NCBI GenBank assembly: GCA_964563925.1
Contig: CAZLZD010000023.1
Location: 4,609-68,608, forward strand
Reading direction: 5' to 3'
Length of the DNA stretch: 64,000 nucleotides
Source: JAUILA01 sp964563925
GTDB taxonomy: Bacteria; Bacteroidota; Bacteroidia; Cytophagales; Cyclobacteriaceae
Made by a program: the position numbers and the translations under genes. Shown one piece after another: positions 1 to 8,633 of this stretch (position 1 is its first letter; each line of letters starts with the position of its first letter). Below the pieces are notes generated by a model. That model saw nothing but the letters and a program-made list of their open reading frames with translations. It was not told the DNA's origin and searched no databases.

Positions 1-287
1 TTATAAACCCCCAGCTTCCTGCGTAAAATGAAGAATGTGTATATCGGAACAGTTACAGCAAGCAATACCCCGAACAAAAGTCCAAGGAATATGTCCATGC
101 CAAACGTGCTGTGTGAAAGTTCCTGACCTCCCTTAAACCCAATGGAAAACAGCAGGTACAGGGAGATGAATTTGGAGGAAGTCGGGGGAATCGCCAGGTC
201 ACTTTTCAGTTGAACCGTGACGATTCCCAGGAAAAAGAATAGGAGGGCGGGGTTTGTGAGATTCTCAAGTAGAAGGTCTATCGTCAT
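1..287 (-). CDS. sbtA: Sodium-dependent bicarbonate transporter SbtA, N-terminal part (runs off window)
   Basis: The minus-strand frame starts at the ATG at 287-285 and stays open to base 1, so only about 95 residues are present; full SbtA proteins are about 330-370 residues. The visible part begins MTIDLLLENLTNPALLFF, has hydrophobic helices at about 13-25, 45-55 and 67-92, and carries the FSIGFKGGQEL segment that matches the KxGxxGG region of SbtA. The family imports bicarbonate with sodium across the inner membrane. The start lies 5 bases behind the stop of the 91-residue protein upstream, so the two are almost certainly cotranscribed, and a LysR gene is divergent. The assignment rests on a partial protein. 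Another sodium symporter of the same fold is the main alternative. Confidence 0.75.
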   Translation of the reverse strand, partial: MTIDLLLENLTNPALLFFFLGIVTVQLKSDLAIPPTSSKFISLYLLFSIGFKGGQELSHSTFGMDIFLGLLFGVLLAVTVPIYTFFILRRKLGVY

Positions 288-292
288 TAGCC

Positions 293-568
293 TCAGGCAG
301 TTTTTACCAGTGATAATTCTATCTCACTGTGAAAGGAGATGTCCATATTCTCCGCGGCGGCCTTCTCCAGCATTGCTTCAATCTCTTCCTTGCTGCGTTT
401 TAACTCGGCGATACGTTCTTCCAGGTGGGACGTATCACCACTGTACATTTCACGAATCCTCAAACATTGAAGATTAAGAAAACGTATCTTGTCACCGATC
501 AGAGTTAGGATTACTTCCCTTGCTTCGAGGGGCGAATACGTGCTGTCAAGTAGTGTAAATGATTTCAT
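293..568 (-). CDS. Conserved 91-residue coiled-coil protein upstream of sbtA
   Basis: A small soluble protein (MKSFTLLDSTYSPLEAREVI...) with no signal peptide or membrane helix. It has a short N-terminal strand segment, a 'PLEAREVILTLIGDKIRFLNLQ' type helix at about 13-35, and a charged coiled coil at about 50-72 (LEERIAELKRSKEEIEAMLE). I recognise the general type as a recurrent Bacteroidota hypothetical, but it has no function I can name. It is the first gene of the sbtA operon and is transcribed away from the LysR gene. It is not PII-like, so it is not an SbtB homologue by sequence. A role in modulating or assembling the transporter is inference from position only. Confidence 0.8.
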   Translation of the reverse strand: MKSFTLLDSTYSPLEAREVILTLIGDKIRFLNLQCLRIREMYSGDTSHLEERIAELKRSKEEIEAMLEKAAAENMDISFHSEIELSLVKTA

Positions 569-637
569 AGCTTACATTTTGTTTGATTCGGGGGCAAAAC
601 TGGAAAAATTTATTCATATATTTTTATTTATAATTTA

Positions 638-645
638 TATCTTTG
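638..645 (+). promoter_or_regulatory. Candidate promoter -7 element (TATCTTTG) for the LysR gene
   Basis: TATCTTTG matches the Bacteroidota -7 consensus TAnnTTTG exactly and ends 15 bases before the LysR ATG. No clear TTTG box is seen at the expected upstream distance, so the call rests on the -7 box and on its position in an A+T-rich divergent spacer. Confidence 0.35.
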
Positions 646-652
646 TCATAAG

Positions 653-662
653 ATAACGTTAT
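653..662. promoter_or_regulatory. Perfect 10-base palindrome overlapping the LysR start codon
   Basis: ATAACGTTAT is a perfect palindrome that covers the first two bases of the LysR start codon. It lies in the spacer shared with the divergent sbtA operon. It could be an autoregulatory LysR site, but no second site is clear and LysR consensus (T-N11-A) matches are common in A+T-rich DNA. Confidence 0.25.
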
Positions 663-1587
663 GCATTATACACTACATCAACTTCGAATCTTCAAAACGC
701 TATGTGAGACCGAGAGCATTACACGGGCGGCAGAAGAGTTACACTTGACCCAGCCGGCGATTTCCATCCAGCTGAAAAAGTTTCAGGATCAGTTTGATCT
801 TCCCCTGTACGAGGTGATCGGAAGGCAGGTGTACATTACCGATTTTGGTAAGGAGATCGTCAAGTCGTGCGATCTGATCCTGGAAGAAACCCGTTCGATC
901 AGCGACCGGGTGATGGCCTACAAGGGACATCTGACCGGACAGCTCAAGATTTCGGTTGTTTCTACCGGTAAATATGTTATGCCTTATTTTCTAAGTGATT
1001 TTATATCCGAAAATCCGGGTATTGATCTCGTGATGGATGTCACGAACAAATCCAAGGTGGTTCGCAGTTTACAAAATAACGAGGTTGATTTCTCACTGGT
1101 TTCGGTAATTCCTTCCAACCTGGACCTGCTGTCGGTTAAGCTCATGAAGAATACCCTGTATCTGGTGGGCAGTGGACAAACTCCTGTGGCAGGGAAGAAG
1201 AATCTTCAGTTACTTGAGAAGTCGTCATTAATTTTCCGGGAACCGGGATCGGCCACACGTCAGGCCATGGAACGGTTTATCCGGGATCGCAGCCTGCCGG
1301 TGCGGAAAACCATGGAGCTGACCTCGAATGAAGCGGTGAAGCAAGCGGTCATTGCCGGTCTGGGTCTTTCAGTCATGCCGCTTATTGGCATCAAGCATGA
1401 ATTACGGAACGGCGACCTGAAGCTGATTCCCTGTCAGGGGTTGCCGGTGGCCACGCACTGGAACCTGGTGTGGCTGAAGGGCAAAAAGTTCACCCCGGTG
1501 GCACAGGCGTTCGTAAACTTTATTGAAGAAAACAAAAAGTCTATTATTGAAAAGAAATTTGACTGGTATGAATCCTATCAGTCCTGA
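661..1587 (+). CDS. LysR-family regulator, CbbR/CmpR type, divergent from sbtA
   Basis: 308 residues with the family's usual layout. A winged HTH lies at about 3-62 (LHQLRIFKTLCETESITRAA, then LTQPAISIQLKKFQ), followed by a LysR substrate-binding domain at about 90-300. The HTH wording (QPAISIQLKKFQDQFDLPLYE) is closest to CbbR/CmpR/CysB-like regulators of carbon fixation and bicarbonate uptake. It is transcribed away from the 91-residue gene and sbtA, and a LysR gene usually controls the divergent operon, so it probably responds to inorganic-carbon status here. The stop lies 2 bases from the stop of the convergent TPR gene. The family call is firm; the effector is inferred. Confidence 0.9.
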   Translation: MHYTLHQLRIFKTLCETESITRAAEELHLTQPAISIQLKKFQDQFDLPLYEVIGRQVYITDFGKEIVKSCDLILEETRSISDRVMAYKGHLTGQLKISVVSTGKYVMPYFLSDFISENPGIDLVMDVTNKSKVVRSLQNNEVDFSLVSVIPSNLDLLSVKLMKNTLYLVGSGQTPVAGKKNLQLLEKSSLIFREPGSATRQAMERFIRDRSLPVRKTMELTSNEAVKQAVIAGLGLSVMPLIGIKHELRNGDLKLIPCQGLPVATHWNLVWLKGKKFTPVAQAFVNFIEENKKSIIEKKFDWYESYQS

Positions 1588-1589
1588 AG

Positions 1590-2798
1590 TCAGCCGGCAC
1601 TGGCACAGATTTTCTGTTTAGCCTTCACTGCCTGTCTGATACCGAGGGAAACAGCCCTGGCGAGGTCTTCACAGGCTTTTGAGTCATTCTCCAGGTAATG
1701 ATAGGTCAATCCTCTCTGGTAATAGGCCTGACCATACTCCTGCTGGTAAATAAGGGCCACATTGTAATCGTTCAGGGCCTCCGCATACTTCTTCATGCGA
1801 TACAGGGTATTACCCCGGTTAAAATAGGCTTTTGGCAGATCGGGCTTCAGCGCAATAGCGCGTCCGTAATCATCCAGTGCCCGGTCGTATTCACGCATGG
1901 TTTCCAGGGTGATCCCGCGGTTCACATACGTTTCCGGGTTTTTTGGATCGAGTGTAATTGCCATGGTGAAATCATCAAGTGCACCGGTATGATCGCCATC
2001 CAAAAGACGCTGGTAGCCACGATGACGATATGCGAAAGGCGAGGAGGGGTTGTCTTTTATTACCTGAGAATAGTATGCGCTGGCCTTCTGAGGGTCTCCT
2101 GACTCTTCCACAAGCACAGCCAGGTTATACCGGGCCAGGCTGTGGGTAGGATCGAGCCGGAGCGCCTGGTTGAAATCCTCCTCCGCCTTTGACAATTGAC
2201 CGGTTTCCCTGAAAATTTCCCCGCGGTTGGCAAAATAATCTGGGTTATCTGCCTGGATCATGATGGCGGAATCAAGGTATGCGCTTGCCATGGCCATATT
2301 TCCCAATCCTCGTTCAGATAATCCGAGGTAATTGTAAAGGTGTGCGTTATTCTTTGACTGAGCCGTCACTATACCGGTGACCCCTTCCCCATATTCTGGC
2401 CGACGGAAATACACACTTCCCGTCTCACCTCGTGGTAACTTCAGCAGCGTTAAAAAGCCCTCTTTGGCGAGTTCAAATTGTTTCAGTTTATAGCGTATGA
2501 CGCTGGCTTCAAGTAATAATTCTGCATTTCCGGGATCGGCATTCAGGCAGATAAGGTAATCAAGCAGCGCTTTTTCGGGCTGATCCATAGATTGATAGAC
2601 ATATGCGCGATACCTGTAGGCGTCAAGCCAGGCCGGATCTTCCTGGAGGGCCTGGTTAAAGTAGTTCAGGGCAAGGGAATCTTGTGCGTTGTTCCAGGCT
2701 TGCTTGCCAAGTTCAAAGGCATTTGGTTCTGACCGGTCACGTTGCGACCAGGCATTACTGGAAAGCAGAATGGTGCAGCATAAAATAAAGTACCGCAT
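1590..2798 (-). CDS. Exported TPR-repeat protein
   Basis: 402 residues. A signal peptide (MRYFILCCTILLSSNAWSQ) is followed by about ten tetratricopeptide repeats from residue 25 to near 390. They are seen as recurring A-x-x-x-Y/F-x-A-L-x-x-D-P units (for example residues around 'NRGITLETMREYDRALDDYGRAI'). A short interruption at about 125-150, containing GSVYFRRPEYGEG, breaks the array. TPR arrays hold protein partners, so this is probably a periplasmic scaffold. No enzymatic domain is visible. The neighbours (LysR gene convergent, sulfatase 35 bases downstream on the same strand) do not point to a partner. Confidence 0.85.
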   Translation of the reverse strand: MRYFILCCTILLSSNAWSQRDRSEPNAFELGKQAWNNAQDSLALNYFNQALQEDPAWLDAYRYRAYVYQSMDQPEKALLDYLICLNADPGNAELLLEASVIRYKLKQFELAKEGFLTLLKLPRGETGSVYFRRPEYGEGVTGIVTAQSKNNAHLYNYLGLSERGLGNMAMASAYLDSAIMIQADNPDYFANRGEIFRETGQLSKAEEDFNQALRLDPTHSLARYNLAVLVEESGDPQKASAYYSQVIKDNPSSPFAYRHRGYQRLLDGDHTGALDDFTMAITLDPKNPETYVNRGITLETMREYDRALDDYGRAIALKPDLPKAYFNRGNTLYRMKKYAEALNDYNVALIYQQEYGQAYYQRGLTYHYLENDSKACEDLARAVSLGIRQAVKAKQKICASAG

Positions 2799-2833
2799 AT
2801 CGTCTCAACACTAATCTCCGGAAAGAAGTTGCA

Positions 2834-4459
2834 TTACTCCGGGGCTATTCTCCCGTGTATATAACGGTAAAACCGGTCCCACTCCAGGAGCAGTTCGTTA
2901 TACCTGTCCGGGTTTGATTCCTCCAGATTTTCCTGTTCAGCCAAGTCTTCCTTCAAATTAAACAACTCAAATTTTTCGAGGGCAAGCGGATAATCATTTT
3001 GCATGAGCTTCCAGTCATTCTGCTGAATCATGGTCCGGCTGTTATGTTCAAGCGCAAACTGGTAATCATCGGGATGAATCCCGTCTGACCGCCCTCCGAG
3101 ATACGGAAGGAGAGAGCTGCCTTTCAGCGGGTAAAGTTCGGGGTTGTCAGGATAGGAGGTGCCAGCCACCTCATAAAAGGTTGGCGCAAGGTCCATAAGT
3201 GTAACCAGCTGATGACAAATAGCATCGGACCTCTCCACACCCGGTCCGGATATGATCATGGGAGCCCTGATTCCGCCTTCGGTGAGATATCCCTTGAAGT
3301 AGCGAAACGGGGCGGAAGATGCTTCTGCCCAGGGTGGCCCGTAGGAAACGAATGACCCGGGCTTTCCCATATTCTCATAGGAATTGTCATAACGCTCCTG
3401 AAGGTATTCATTAAAGTATTCGTGGTTGAAATAATCCTCATCACCGGCCCCGTTGTCGGAAATGAACAGGATCAGGGTGTTTTCGTACTGACCCGATTCC
3501 CGCAAATACTGAATTATTCGGCCTACGTTATAGTCAAGGTTGTCCACCATCCCTGCGTACAATTCCATTTTACGTTCCTCTCGCTTTTTTTCCTCCGAAG
3601 AGAGTGAATCCCAGGGCCTCACCAGGGGATGGAGTTCCGGAAGCTGTGCCTTCTCAGGAATAAGTCCGGCATCCTTAAGGGCACGCATGCGGGTTTCACG
3701 CAGTTTCTCGTATCCTTCACTGTATATCCCTGTATATTTTTTCCAGTATTTTTCTTCGACCTGCAAAGGCCAGTGTGGAGCCGTATAGGCTGCATAGGCA
3801 AAGAATGGCTGGCCGCTTTCTGCGCCCGACCTGATTTGCGCCAGTAATTTGTCGGTATAGACATCGGTGGAAAACTGACCTTCAGGCCAGGAGGCCGGAC
3901 GGCCGTTTTCCGTGTAGATGTTGGGCTCGTCCATAAGGAGTCCGTCCCCGGTAAAATGATTGCTTGCACCCAGGATACTCACAAAGGACTGGTCAAATCC
4001 TTTCCTGACAGGATCGTTTTCCGGACCCAGACCAAGGTGCCACTTGCCGGCGACGCTTGTATGGTACCCGGCATTTCGCAGGATGGTGGAGAAAGGAATA
4101 ATTCGATTTGAAAGCCGGCCCTCGTAGCCAAACTGATCGGATCGATAATTTTGTACACCAATTCCGGCGATATGGTTATCGTTGCCTGACAGGAGCATGG
4201 CACGGCTGGGCGAACAAATCGGGCTGGTGTAAAACCGGCTGAACCTGATTCCGTTTGCCGCCAGCGAGTCAATATTCGGCGTTTCTATTTCTCCTCCAAA
4301 GCATCCCAGGTCTGAATACCCCAGGTCATCTGCGACAATGAGCAGGATGTTTGGTTGATTCCTGGCTTCAGAGGAAGGTGATGACTGGCAAGCAAATAGT
4401 CCGCATTGCAAGGTCAGGGCCGGGATAAGCAACCATTTAGGGAAGAAGGAAACTTTCAT
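2834..4459 (-). CDS. S1-family sulfatase lipoprotein (arylsulfatase, AtsA-like)
   Basis: The start at 4459 gives a clean lipoprotein signal ending LFAC (Cys24) and makes an ATGA overlap with the upstream thioesterase; a longer reading would run into that gene. About 541 residues. Metal-binding Asp44-Asp45 sit in VADDLGYSD. The sulfatase signature CSPSR carries Cys82, the residue oxidised to formylglycine by maturases, and is followed by MLLSGNDNHIAGIG, wording typical of the AtsA-like arylsulfatase subfamily. Sulfate-ester hydrolysis in the periplasm or at the outer membrane is expected. A second sulfatase lies at 29371-30807. No maturase gene is present in the window. The substrate is unknown. 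Confidence 0.9.
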   Translation of the reverse strand: MKVSFFPKWLLIPALTLQCGLFACQSSPSSEARNQPNILLIVADDLGYSDLGCFGGEIETPNIDSLAANGIRFSRFYTSPICSPSRAMLLSGNDNHIAGIGVQNYRSDQFGYEGRLSNRIIPFSTILRNAGYHTSVAGKWHLGLGPENDPVRKGFDQSFVSILGASNHFTGDGLLMDEPNIYTENGRPASWPEGQFSTDVYTDKLLAQIRSGAESGQPFFAYAAYTAPHWPLQVEEKYWKKYTGIYSEGYEKLRETRMRALKDAGLIPEKAQLPELHPLVRPWDSLSSEEKKREERKMELYAGMVDNLDYNVGRIIQYLRESGQYENTLILFISDNGAGDEDYFNHEYFNEYLQERYDNSYENMGKPGSFVSYGPPWAEASSAPFRYFKGYLTEGGIRAPMIISGPGVERSDAICHQLVTLMDLAPTFYEVAGTSYPDNPELYPLKGSSLLPYLGGRSDGIHPDDYQFALEHNSRTMIQQNDWKLMQNDYPLALEKFELFNLKEDLAEQENLEESNPDRYNELLLEWDRFYRYIHGRIAPE

Positions 4460-4995
4460 AGGGAGGTTGAATGATTGGTAAGAATGGCCTTGTCGTTTTC
4501 GAAGAGTTGCTGAATCCATGCGGCCGGCATGTTTACCTCTTCAGTTACCCCGGCTTTTATCATTATTTCCTGTAAAGATACAGACACATCCCTTTTCCAG
4601 ATCAGGGCTCGGGTAACTCCGATGGCGGCCGTCCGGCCATCCTGGACAAATGTATGCACATGATAGATCCATTTGTCATCCCAGCCTGCGAGTTCGAGAT
4701 GTACCCAAAACCGGCTGAAAATCTTCAGCGGACGGCGATAAATGATTTTTTGTGAACCGAGGGTAGGGGCAAGACCCGCTTTCAGGATCAGGTTGTATAA
4801 ATCAGATCGTGCAATGATTTCCCAACGGACAAAATCCATATAGACAGGATATCTTGAGGCAGTCATCACCCGTAATCCGTCGCAATCAAACATCCTCACA
4901 CGAAACCGTCTCCTGACCGGGGAATCAATGGCCAGGGGTTTCTGGAATTTGCGGGAAAGGAGAATCCTCAGGATACGGTACCAGTAATACAGCAT
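4456..4995 (-). CDS. Hotdog-fold thioesterase-like protein (4HBT_2/THEM6-like)
   Basis: About 179 residues from the ATG at 4995. A start at 5028 would add 11 polar residues and cannot be excluded. The protein begins with a hydrophobic, aromatic stretch (MLYYWYRILRILLSRKF) and then a hotdog domain with RFRVRMFDCDGLRVMTASRYPVYMDFVRWEI, the helix-plus-Asp pattern of acyl-CoA thioesterase-like proteins. YHVHTFVQDGRTAAIGVTRALIWKRD forms the later strands. It overlaps the sulfatase start by 4 bases, so translation is coupled, but no functional link is obvious. Substrate unknown. Confidence 0.75.
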   Translation of the reverse strand: MLYYWYRILRILLSRKFQKPLAIDSPVRRRFRVRMFDCDGLRVMTASRYPVYMDFVRWEIIARSDLYNLILKAGLAPTLGSQKIIYRRPLKIFSRFWVHLELAGWDDKWIYHVHTFVQDGRTAAIGVTRALIWKRDVSVSLQEIMIKAGVTEEVNMPAAWIQQLFENDKAILTNHSTSL

Positions 4996-5061
4996 AGTCA
5001 CTACCCGGTCGGGTGGCTGAATATACAAAAATTATGGGTGATACCGCGTCCGGCCGATCGA

Positions 5062-6393
5062 TTACCTGATATACTGATTAATCAGGTTTTCATACAGTTC
5101 CTGTCGGCCACTGCGCATTTTGGGCTCACCTGATTCGGATGCCAGACGGGCCAGGTCTTCCAGGGTGAGTTTTCCATTCCGGAAATCCGCACCTTCACCC
5201 TGTTCAAAGGACGCATAACGTGCGGTCCGCCAGGTGAGGTAGGGTGAATCGTCTAACATCCGGTCGGCAATGAGCAGTGCCCTGGCAAACGCATCCATTC
5301 CGCCGATATGTGCGTAAAACAGATCTTCGGGATCGGTGGAATTTCTCCTGGTTTTCGCGTCAAAATTAATGCCTCCCGTGGTAAATCCTCCGGCCGGGAT
5401 GAGTACGAGCATGGCTTCGACAAGTTCGTACAGATTGACCGGAAACTGATCTGTATCCCAGCCGTTCTGATAATCGCCACGATTCGCATCAATGGAGCCC
5501 AGTAATCCGGCATCGGCGGCTACCTGCAGTTCATGCTGAAAGGTATGACTGGCGAGTGTGGCATGATTGACCTCAATATTGAGTTTAAAATCATCGGTCA
5601 GTCCGAACTCCCGGAGAAAACCGATAACAGTGGCCGCATCGAAGTCATACTGGTGTTTTGTTGGCTCCATAGGCTTAGGCTCGATCAGGAACGTGCCCTT
5701 GAAGCCGTTTTTGCGGCCGTAATCACGTGCCATCGTGAAAAATCGCGCAATATTCTCCCTTTCTTTTTGCATCTCAGTATTCAGGAGGCTCATGTAGCCT
5801 TCCCGTCCACCCCAGAAAACATAATTCCGGCCGCCCAGCCTGATGGTCGCATCCAGGGCGTTTTTCACCTGGAACCCGGCGTGTGTGACCACCTGGAAAT
5901 CGGGATTGCTGGCAGCGCCGTTCATGTATCGCGGATGGCTGAACAAATTGGCGGTGCCCCACAATAGTTTCACGCCGGACGCCTGCTGCTTTTCTTTCGC
6001 ATAATCCACGATGGCCTCAAGTCGCTGCGAGGACTCTGACAGGGATTCGGCTTCGGCGACCAGATCGTAATCATGGAAGCAGTAAAATTCTGCCCCTATT
6101 TTGGTCATAAACTCAAAGGCAGCATCCATTTTGTCACGGGCTGCCTGCATGGGGTCTGTTGCCTGGTCCCAGGGAAAGTTTCGCGTGGGTGCACCAAACG
6201 GGTCACCACCGGTTCCGCAGAATGAATGCCAGTAGGCGATGGCAAAGCGGAGGTGATCCTTAAGCGATTTGTTCCCTACAATTTTTTCCGGATCGTAATA
6301 CTTAAACGCCAGCGGGTTGTCTGAATCCGGACCTTCGTACCGGATAGTATCTATTCCTTTAAAATATTCCCTGGAGCCGGTAATGTAATTCAT
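5062..6393 (-). CDS. xylA: Xylose isomerase
   Basis: 443 residues, the usual length of the class II enzyme. It interconverts D-xylose and D-xylulose in the cytoplasm. Visible hallmarks are His107-Asp108-Tyr-Asp110 (FHDYD) for ring opening, WGTANLFSHPRYMNGAASNPD, WGGREGY, IEPKPMEPTKHQYDFD with a metal Glu, and NIEVNHATLASHTFQHE. The C-terminus is complete. It starts 4 bases inside the xylB stop region (the two genes overlap), so it is the second gene of a xylB-xylA operon. The divergent NUDIX-type regulator and the palindrome between them suggest xylose-responsive control. Confidence 0.97.
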   Translation of the reverse strand: MNYITGSREYFKGIDTIRYEGPDSDNPLAFKYYDPEKIVGNKSLKDHLRFAIAYWHSFCGTGGDPFGAPTRNFPWDQATDPMQAARDKMDAAFEFMTKIGAEFYCFHDYDLVAEAESLSESSQRLEAIVDYAKEKQQASGVKLLWGTANLFSHPRYMNGAASNPDFQVVTHAGFQVKNALDATIRLGGRNYVFWGGREGYMSLLNTEMQKERENIARFFTMARDYGRKNGFKGTFLIEPKPMEPTKHQYDFDAATVIGFLREFGLTDDFKLNIEVNHATLASHTFQHELQVAADAGLLGSIDANRGDYQNGWDTDQFPVNLYELVEAMLVLIPAGGFTTGGINFDAKTRRNSTDPEDLFYAHIGGMDAFARALLIADRMLDDSPYLTWRTARYASFEQGEGADFRNGKLTLEDLARLASESGEPKMRSGRQELYENLINQYIR

Positions 6394-7865
6394 GGTATTA
6401 GTTGATTAAGTAGTGATTGTTTCCATTCTGAATAGAACGTTTTATATTTTTCGTAACGGGGTTGTCCGGGAGAATAGGCCTCAGTGCGTTGAAGCGGAAT
6501 TTCCTCTATACCTGAATATAATCCCAGGCCGGCACCGGCGGCGAGAGCCGCACCCCGGGCGCCATCTGTATCGTACACCTCAAGGGTGACCCCGGTGAGT
6601 TCGGCAAACAGCCTGCAAAAAAGCGGACTAAGGAAAAGATTGGCCCGGGGTACCCTGATCGTATCCGGTGTCACACCCATTCCCTTTAACAAGTCGAATC
6701 CGTATGAAAAGGAAAAGGCAATTCCTTCCTGCACTGCCCTGTACATGGTGTCTCTCCCGTGCCGGTTGAAGGAGAGCCCGGAGAAGGAGGCATGTATGTT
6801 CCTGTTTCCAAGCATCCGTTCAGCGCCATTACCGAAGGGGAAAAAGTGGACACCATCCTCAGCTCCCATGGCCTCTGCCGCCTGCTCATTCATGATCCTG
6901 TAGTCTGTTTCCCCGGTTAGTTCACGAATCCATCGGTTAGCTATTCCGGTACCGTTGATACATAATAGAACCCCTGTGTGAGGTTTGCCGGATATTTCCG
7001 GATGCAGAAATGAATTGATGCGTGCCGACGGATCCGAAACAAGCCCGTCCGTTACAGCATAAATCACCCCCGATGTTCCCGCCGTAGCTGCTACCTGTCC
7101 GGGCCTGGCTACTTTCAGGGAAAGGGCATTATTTGGCTGATCACCCGCCCGGTAGGTAAGGGGAGTGCCCGCCGCCAACCCGGTTTCACGGGAGGCAGAT
7201 TCGGTCACATGACCATGAATACCAAACGAAGGTACAATCTCAGGGGTCAGGTGACCACCTATCCGGTCCATAATCTCGTGCGAGATATCTTCGGCAGTGA
7301 AATCATACATTATTCCCTCTGACAGTCCTGACCGTGTAGTTTGCTGCCTGCCCGTCAGGCGCCATGCCAGGTAATCACCCGGAAGCATGGCGACAGTGGC
7401 CCGTGCGTAATGCGCAGGTTCATTGGCCTGCACCCAGGCCAGTTTGGCAGCTGTAAAATTTCCCGGTGTATTCAGCAGTTTCTTCAGACAAAATGAGGTT
7501 CCGAGTTCCCGCTCAAGTTTTTGTCCGCTCTCAACGGCCCGGCTGTCGCACCATATGATCGATGGCCGGACCGGGGTTCCCCTCTCATCCAGAAGTACCA
7601 GGCCATGCATCTGGTAGGATATGCCTATTGCTTCCACAGACCCTGCATTACGGTTTGTCAGTAATTTCTTTATGGCCAGCACTGTATACTTCCACCAGGT
7701 CTCAGGATCCTGTTCGGCCCAGCCCGGATGCGGACTTTCGATTCTCATTTCATCCTCAGGCATAAAGCAGGATTCAGTCACCTGGCCAGATTCACTGTCG
7801 GTCAGTGAAGCCTTTACCGAAGAACTGCCCAGGTCTATTCCTAGAAGATATCGGGAAGCTGACAT
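6390..7865 (-). CDS. xylB: Xylulokinase
   Basis: 491 residues, full-length FGGY-family sugar kinase. It phosphorylates D-xylulose to xylulose 5-phosphate with ATP. The N-terminal nucleotide loop is GIDLGSSSVKAS at 9-20. ISYQMHGLV lies at 82-90 and the catalytic Asp242 is in RAGDQPNNAL. The ATAGTSGVIY loop follows, and DGARGAALAAG near the C-terminus completes the ATP site. It is the promoter-proximal gene of xylB-xylA; the overlap with xylA implies coupled expression. The start at 7865 lies 27 bases from the likely operator. Confidence 0.96.
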   Translation of the reverse strand: MSASRYLLGIDLGSSSVKASLTDSESGQVTESCFMPEDEMRIESPHPGWAEQDPETWWKYTVLAIKKLLTNRNAGSVEAIGISYQMHGLVLLDERGTPVRPSIIWCDSRAVESGQKLERELGTSFCLKKLLNTPGNFTAAKLAWVQANEPAHYARATVAMLPGDYLAWRLTGRQQTTRSGLSEGIMYDFTAEDISHEIMDRIGGHLTPEIVPSFGIHGHVTESASRETGLAAGTPLTYRAGDQPNNALSLKVARPGQVAATAGTSGVIYAVTDGLVSDPSARINSFLHPEISGKPHTGVLLCINGTGIANRWIRELTGETDYRIMNEQAAEAMGAEDGVHFFPFGNGAERMLGNRNIHASFSGLSFNRHGRDTMYRAVQEGIAFSFSYGFDLLKGMGVTPDTIRVPRANLFLSPLFCRLFAELTGVTLEVYDTDGARGAALAAGAGLGLYSGIEEIPLQRTEAYSPGQPRYEKYKTFYSEWKQSLLNQLIP

Positions 7866-7891
7866 AGAGGATTATGAATTAAAACGATTAC

Positions 7892-7912
7892 TTATGGTCA
7901 TAATGACTAAAA
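7892..7912. promoter_or_regulatory. Candidate operator of the xylose regulator
   Basis: The core GTCAT-A-ATGAC at 7897-7907 is a perfect 5-base inverted repeat around one A. Extending five bases to each side gives three further matched pairs out of five. It sits in the 90-base spacer between divergent xylB and the NUDIX-type regulator, where that family binds palindromes. No copy of the core was seen upstream of the MFS porter or the APC permease. Confidence 0.5.
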
Positions 7913-7955
7913 CTAATTGAAATTATTTATATTACAAGCGGGAAAGGGTGAAAAA

Positions 7956-8633
7956 ATGAAGAAGGAACGAATACGAAATCTCTCCATTGATTGTGTGATC
8001 TTCGGATTTCATCAGCAATCGCTGCAGCTTTTACTTGTGCGACATGCTGACGGTCCGGGTAAGGGGGAGTGGGGACTGCCCGGTGGCTGGGTGGCCATGG
8101 AGGAAGACCTGGATGAATCGGCGGGAAATATTCTCCGGGACCTGACCGGTATTAATGATATCTACCTGGAACAACTTCGTGCCTTTGGGCAGGTTGACCG
8201 TTTTCCGTCTTACCGGGTGGTGACGATCGCGTATTTCGCACTGGTAAATCCTTCTGACTTTCATCTGATTCCAGGATATACGGCGTCGGATGTGGCCTGG
8301 TATAAGGTGGGTGAATTGCCGGCGCTATTGTACGACCATTCTGCCATTGTAAATTATTCTCTCCGGTATCTTCGTGACAAAGTTAGGCGTGAACCTGTGG
8401 GTTTTAATTTACTTCCCGCCGAGTTTACCCTGCTTGACCTTCAGCTCCTGTACGAAGCGGTGCTGCAGCATAAACTTGATAAATCGAATTTTCGCCGAAA
8501 AATCAAGAAAATGGGACTTCTGGTGAGGAGTGGCAAGCAGGAGAATGTCCCGCACCGGGCGGCTACCCTTTATTCCTTTGACCCGTCGGTGTACCGGGCT
8601 CTTACCCGGAACGGGTTTAATTTCGAGTTATAA
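7956..8633 (+). CDS. NUDIX-domain transcriptional regulator (NrtR/AraR type) of the xyl operon
   Basis: The ATG at 7956 follows a purine-rich GGGAAAGGG and gives 225 residues; an upstream ATG at 7917 would place 13 poorly conserved residues first. The N-terminal half is a NUDIX fold (VIFGFHQQSLQLLLVRHADG, then GEWGLPGGWVAMEEDLDESA). The catalytic part of the NUDIX box is gone: the expected REUxEE reads RDLTGI, as in regulators that bind sugars or nucleotides without hydrolysing them. The C-terminal part (about 155-225, FTLLDLQLLYEAVL...FRRKIKKMGLL) is the winged helix of this family. It is divergent from xylB-xylA. Bacteroidota use such proteins (AraR) for pentose control; the xylose role is inferred from the neighbours. 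Confidence 0.88.
   Translation: MKKERIRNLSIDCVIFGFHQQSLQLLLVRHADGPGKGEWGLPGGWVAMEEDLDESAGNILRDLTGINDIYLEQLRAFGQVDRFPSYRVVTIAYFALVNPSDFHLIPGYTASDVAWYKVGELPALLYDHSAIVNYSLRYLRDKVRREPVGFNLLPAEFTLLDLQLLYEAVLQHKLDKSNFRRKIKKMGLLVRSGKQENVPHRAATLYSFDPSVYRALTRNGFNFEL

Noticed and set aside
5533..5967. 144-codon open frame on the plus strand inside xylA
   Set aside because: It lies antisense to a strongly supported xylose isomerase and has no recognisable domain or start context.
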